Shown here: one piece after another, positions 61,898 to 64,000 of the stretch
Layout: the number at the start of each line of letters is the position of its first letter
Position numbering within the stretch: the first letter of the stretch is position 1
Assembly (NCBI GenBank): GCA_033675545.1
Contig: JAWDGP010006298.1
Coordinates: forward strand, 370,001 to 434,000
DNA length: 64,000 bases
From: Elysia crispata
Taxonomy: Eukaryota; Mollusca; Gastropoda; Plakobranchidae
Direction of reading: 5' to 3'
Translations under genes and position numbers: made by a program
Notes under the pieces: generated by a model
Seen by the model: only the letters and a program-made list of their open reading frames with translations
The model's database searches: none
Told to the model about the DNA's origin: nothing

Positions 61898-63097
61898 CAC
61901 ACACACACATGCAGTATTCTTTGCTACCCAAGTGATAGAGCGCTAAATCCAATCTCGCTTGATGTAGGCCTACAATCCCAAGTTCCTGAGATACTATCAG
62001 TTTCAAATCAAGGTATAATCTTCAAAGTTTTGTAGATTCTATATTTTTTTTTTTTTTGTTTCTACGAAAATCCATGTCTAAATTCTTTTTAACAAAATAT
62101 TTAGGCAATTTTCCTACACACAAACTGTTGCAATTTGTACTTAACTCTGTTGTTCAAATAATTAAAGCAACCTATAAAATAATGTAAAGATCTTAACGTA
62201 GTAAATATATCAGTCTTTTTCTTAAGGTTGCTGAACCGATAAAGGCAGAAAAAATTCTTTAATTTACCTTACATATCTTTAATCATGAGATTTCCATGCT
62301 CAACATCAACATGATGAATCATTCTGTTAAAGCTCACTTTGACCACAAGCAAAAATATTATACAAGCAATACCTTCCAATAGTTTTTACACATTTTGATT
62401 TCACGTGCAAGAAAAAGGTATCTCCAGCCTGCGGAATATTTTCACCTTTTCAGATTTTGAAATACAGAACAGGGGAGTGGCTGCTGTTTTTTTCACTTTC
62501 TCACTATACGATGCTCATTTCATTTAAAAAAACAATACTAATTTCATATTACATGAAAAAAGTTAAGTTAATACCATTTCAATCAATTATTGATAGGGAC
62601 CACTTTGCTTTAATTCTATTTTTAACCCAAAAACTGTACCATCAGTATTATGTTCATAATATGCAAAAAGGTTTTTTTTTTCTTCTCTTTTTTTTTTCAA
62701 TTTCAGTGCTCATAAAAAGCTTCTTTATGTGTAAAGAGAAAATTCATTGATACGGCATCCAATGATCCTGCAAAATAGTTTAACTACAAGATGGTAATTT
62801 TAAATGAAGGTTAATGATTCTAGTAAAACTTAAAACAGTTATATCACCATGGTCATTTCACAAATGCTGCTCAAGATATTTTTTTTGAAAAGAGAAATTT
62901 TCACTTTAAATTAGAGAGGGGAGAAAAACAAATTATTCAAGTTAGATTGGGTGCTCATGTATCAAGCATAATGTACAAAATGTAAAGATAGTCAAGAAAG
63001 AAATTCTATATGGTTAGACACATTTAGTCAACTGTCTAACTCTCTGCTTAACATTTGCAATTTCTCTCTGTGTTGAACTATTGCATTTTTTTTGCAG

Positions 63098-63133
63098 GAC
63101 AATTATGGTAACGATTCCTACAAAGAAGTTTGA
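63098..63133 (+). CDS. Doubtful plus-strand terminal exon
   Basis: A very strong acceptor (TTGCATTTTTTTTGCAG) precedes a short frame reading DNYGNDSYKEV and a stop at 63131-63133. A second frame of similar length is also open. No preceding exon is secure; the segment at 61968-62012 (open, phase 0, GTATAA donor) is the only phase match. Weak evidence. Confidence 0.2.
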   Translation, partial: DNYGNDSYKEV

Positions 63134-64000
63134 AGGAGTTTCATATTATTGAATCCGCTGACCAATGGATGAATTAGCATGAACTTTGCACTCATGTTAT
63201 CAAACCTTCCAATGCCAATCTATTCCATGTAATTTATTGAACAAGTTAAAATACTCAAAGCTGAATGCTAGAATAGTTCTAAAAGTGCCTAAACTTTGTT
63301 GCGATTTTTTCAATGTTGAAAAAAAAAACACACACAAACCAAGAAGTTTCAATCTAAAAAATACATAGAACTTAGAAGCATCATAAAATAATGAAGAAAA
63401 TTTAATAATAAAACACATGAAAATACTGCTATCCAAAATATGTAATGAGAATGTTATTCCTCCTTGCAAGAAAGAAAGTATGACATATCAAAGAAAACCA
63501 AAAACAGAAAGTGCTATAATCAACACTTTGTATTCCACAAATAATGTTAAAATTTTAGGGTTGTCAAAAATAAAAGAATCTAAATATTTTGGAAACTTAC
63601 AAAGAAGTGTTAGAGCTTTCAGCTACAGTAATGTGTGATGATGACACTTTTCTGATACTTATTTGTCTTCTAAAAATGAATTTTATTTCAGATGTTTTTC
63701 CAAGTGAAAACATTACAACAATTAAAACTAAATTTTTCTTTCTTTTTCGGGAATATTTCATATCAGTTAAAAACCTGAAAAAAAAATAGTCGCATGTAAA
63801 ATGTCACAATTGAAAACCCCATTGGTCATAAAATCATCTTCGAATGTGAAAATCAGGATATCAAATTGTAACTTGGATTGTTTCAAATGCGAAACATGTG
63901 TTACAACAAACTTGCAAAAACATAAAGATTATTCAGGTATGAAACTGGGCCAAAAGTAAAGGTCTGATATCAAATAATAAAAATATCACAAACATATATA

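Larger units (their letters stand above)
61139..64000. other. Right edge: AT-rich, with repeats
   Basis: Contains (GA)n at 61407-61474 and a (TC)n/(TA)n junction at 61837-61896. A local duplication flanks the latter (61755-61801 and 61968-62012). Gene A's upstream exons should lie here or beyond but none was identified. Confidence 0.5.

Noticed and set aside
61931-61995. tRNA gene
   Set aside because: The A-box-like word is present, but there is no proper B-box or acceptor stem. At most it is a tRNA-derived SINE relic.

Overview
The window is AT-rich eukaryotic nuclear DNA from an animal. It contains split exons with GT/AG boundaries, very long uninterrupted microsatellites, a truncated LINE tail and a hAT-type MITE. 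Repeat style and gene spacing would suit a mollusc, perhaps a gastropod, but no protein or RNA here proves that. No tRNA, rRNA, CRISPR array, operon or prokaryotic feature was found. I also saw no virus-derived element.

Layout. From 1 to 24 kb the sequence is almost gene-free. It holds a degenerate ~47-bp repeat (2.6-3.2 kb), the 3' end of a LINE (3.7-4.6 kb), several microsatellites, a near-perfect long hairpin (15.7-15.8 kb), one uncertain minus-strand exon (17.6-17.8 kb) and a 53-bp minisatellite (22.5-22.9 kb). From 34.0 down to 24.2 kb on the minus strand I assemble a complete five-exon gene of 490 codons (gene B) in which every intron phase matches. Its introns carry a (TAC)n array, a (TC)n array and a (TAG)n/(AAG)n array, plus the hAT MITE. 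From 34 to 48 kb there is again no secure gene, only GC-richer islands, triplet and GA arrays and a 30-bp minisatellite. From 61.1 down to 48.3 kb on the minus strand I see at least five exons of a second gene (gene A) joined by compatible phases. Neither end of gene A is resolved. Its intron between 48.36 and 51.43 kb contains a ~970-bp array that the sense transcript would read as GAA repeats. The last 3 kb (61-64 kb) contain GA, CT and TA repeats, a small local duplication and a doubtful plus-strand terminal exon.

Both genes are unrecognised: I can read their exons but cannot assign a family. Gene B is a basic, Ser/Arg-rich, probably largely disordered protein with several R-R-x-S motifs. 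About a dozen short GC-richer islands lie between and inside the genes and may be conserved regulatory elements or 5' regions. That cannot be decided from one sequence.

I found no clear new biological system. The most unusual things are the structure-prone repeat arrays placed inside transcription units (especially the intronic GAA array and an intron that is about two-thirds microsatellite), the long hairpin, and two uncharacterised spliced genes.
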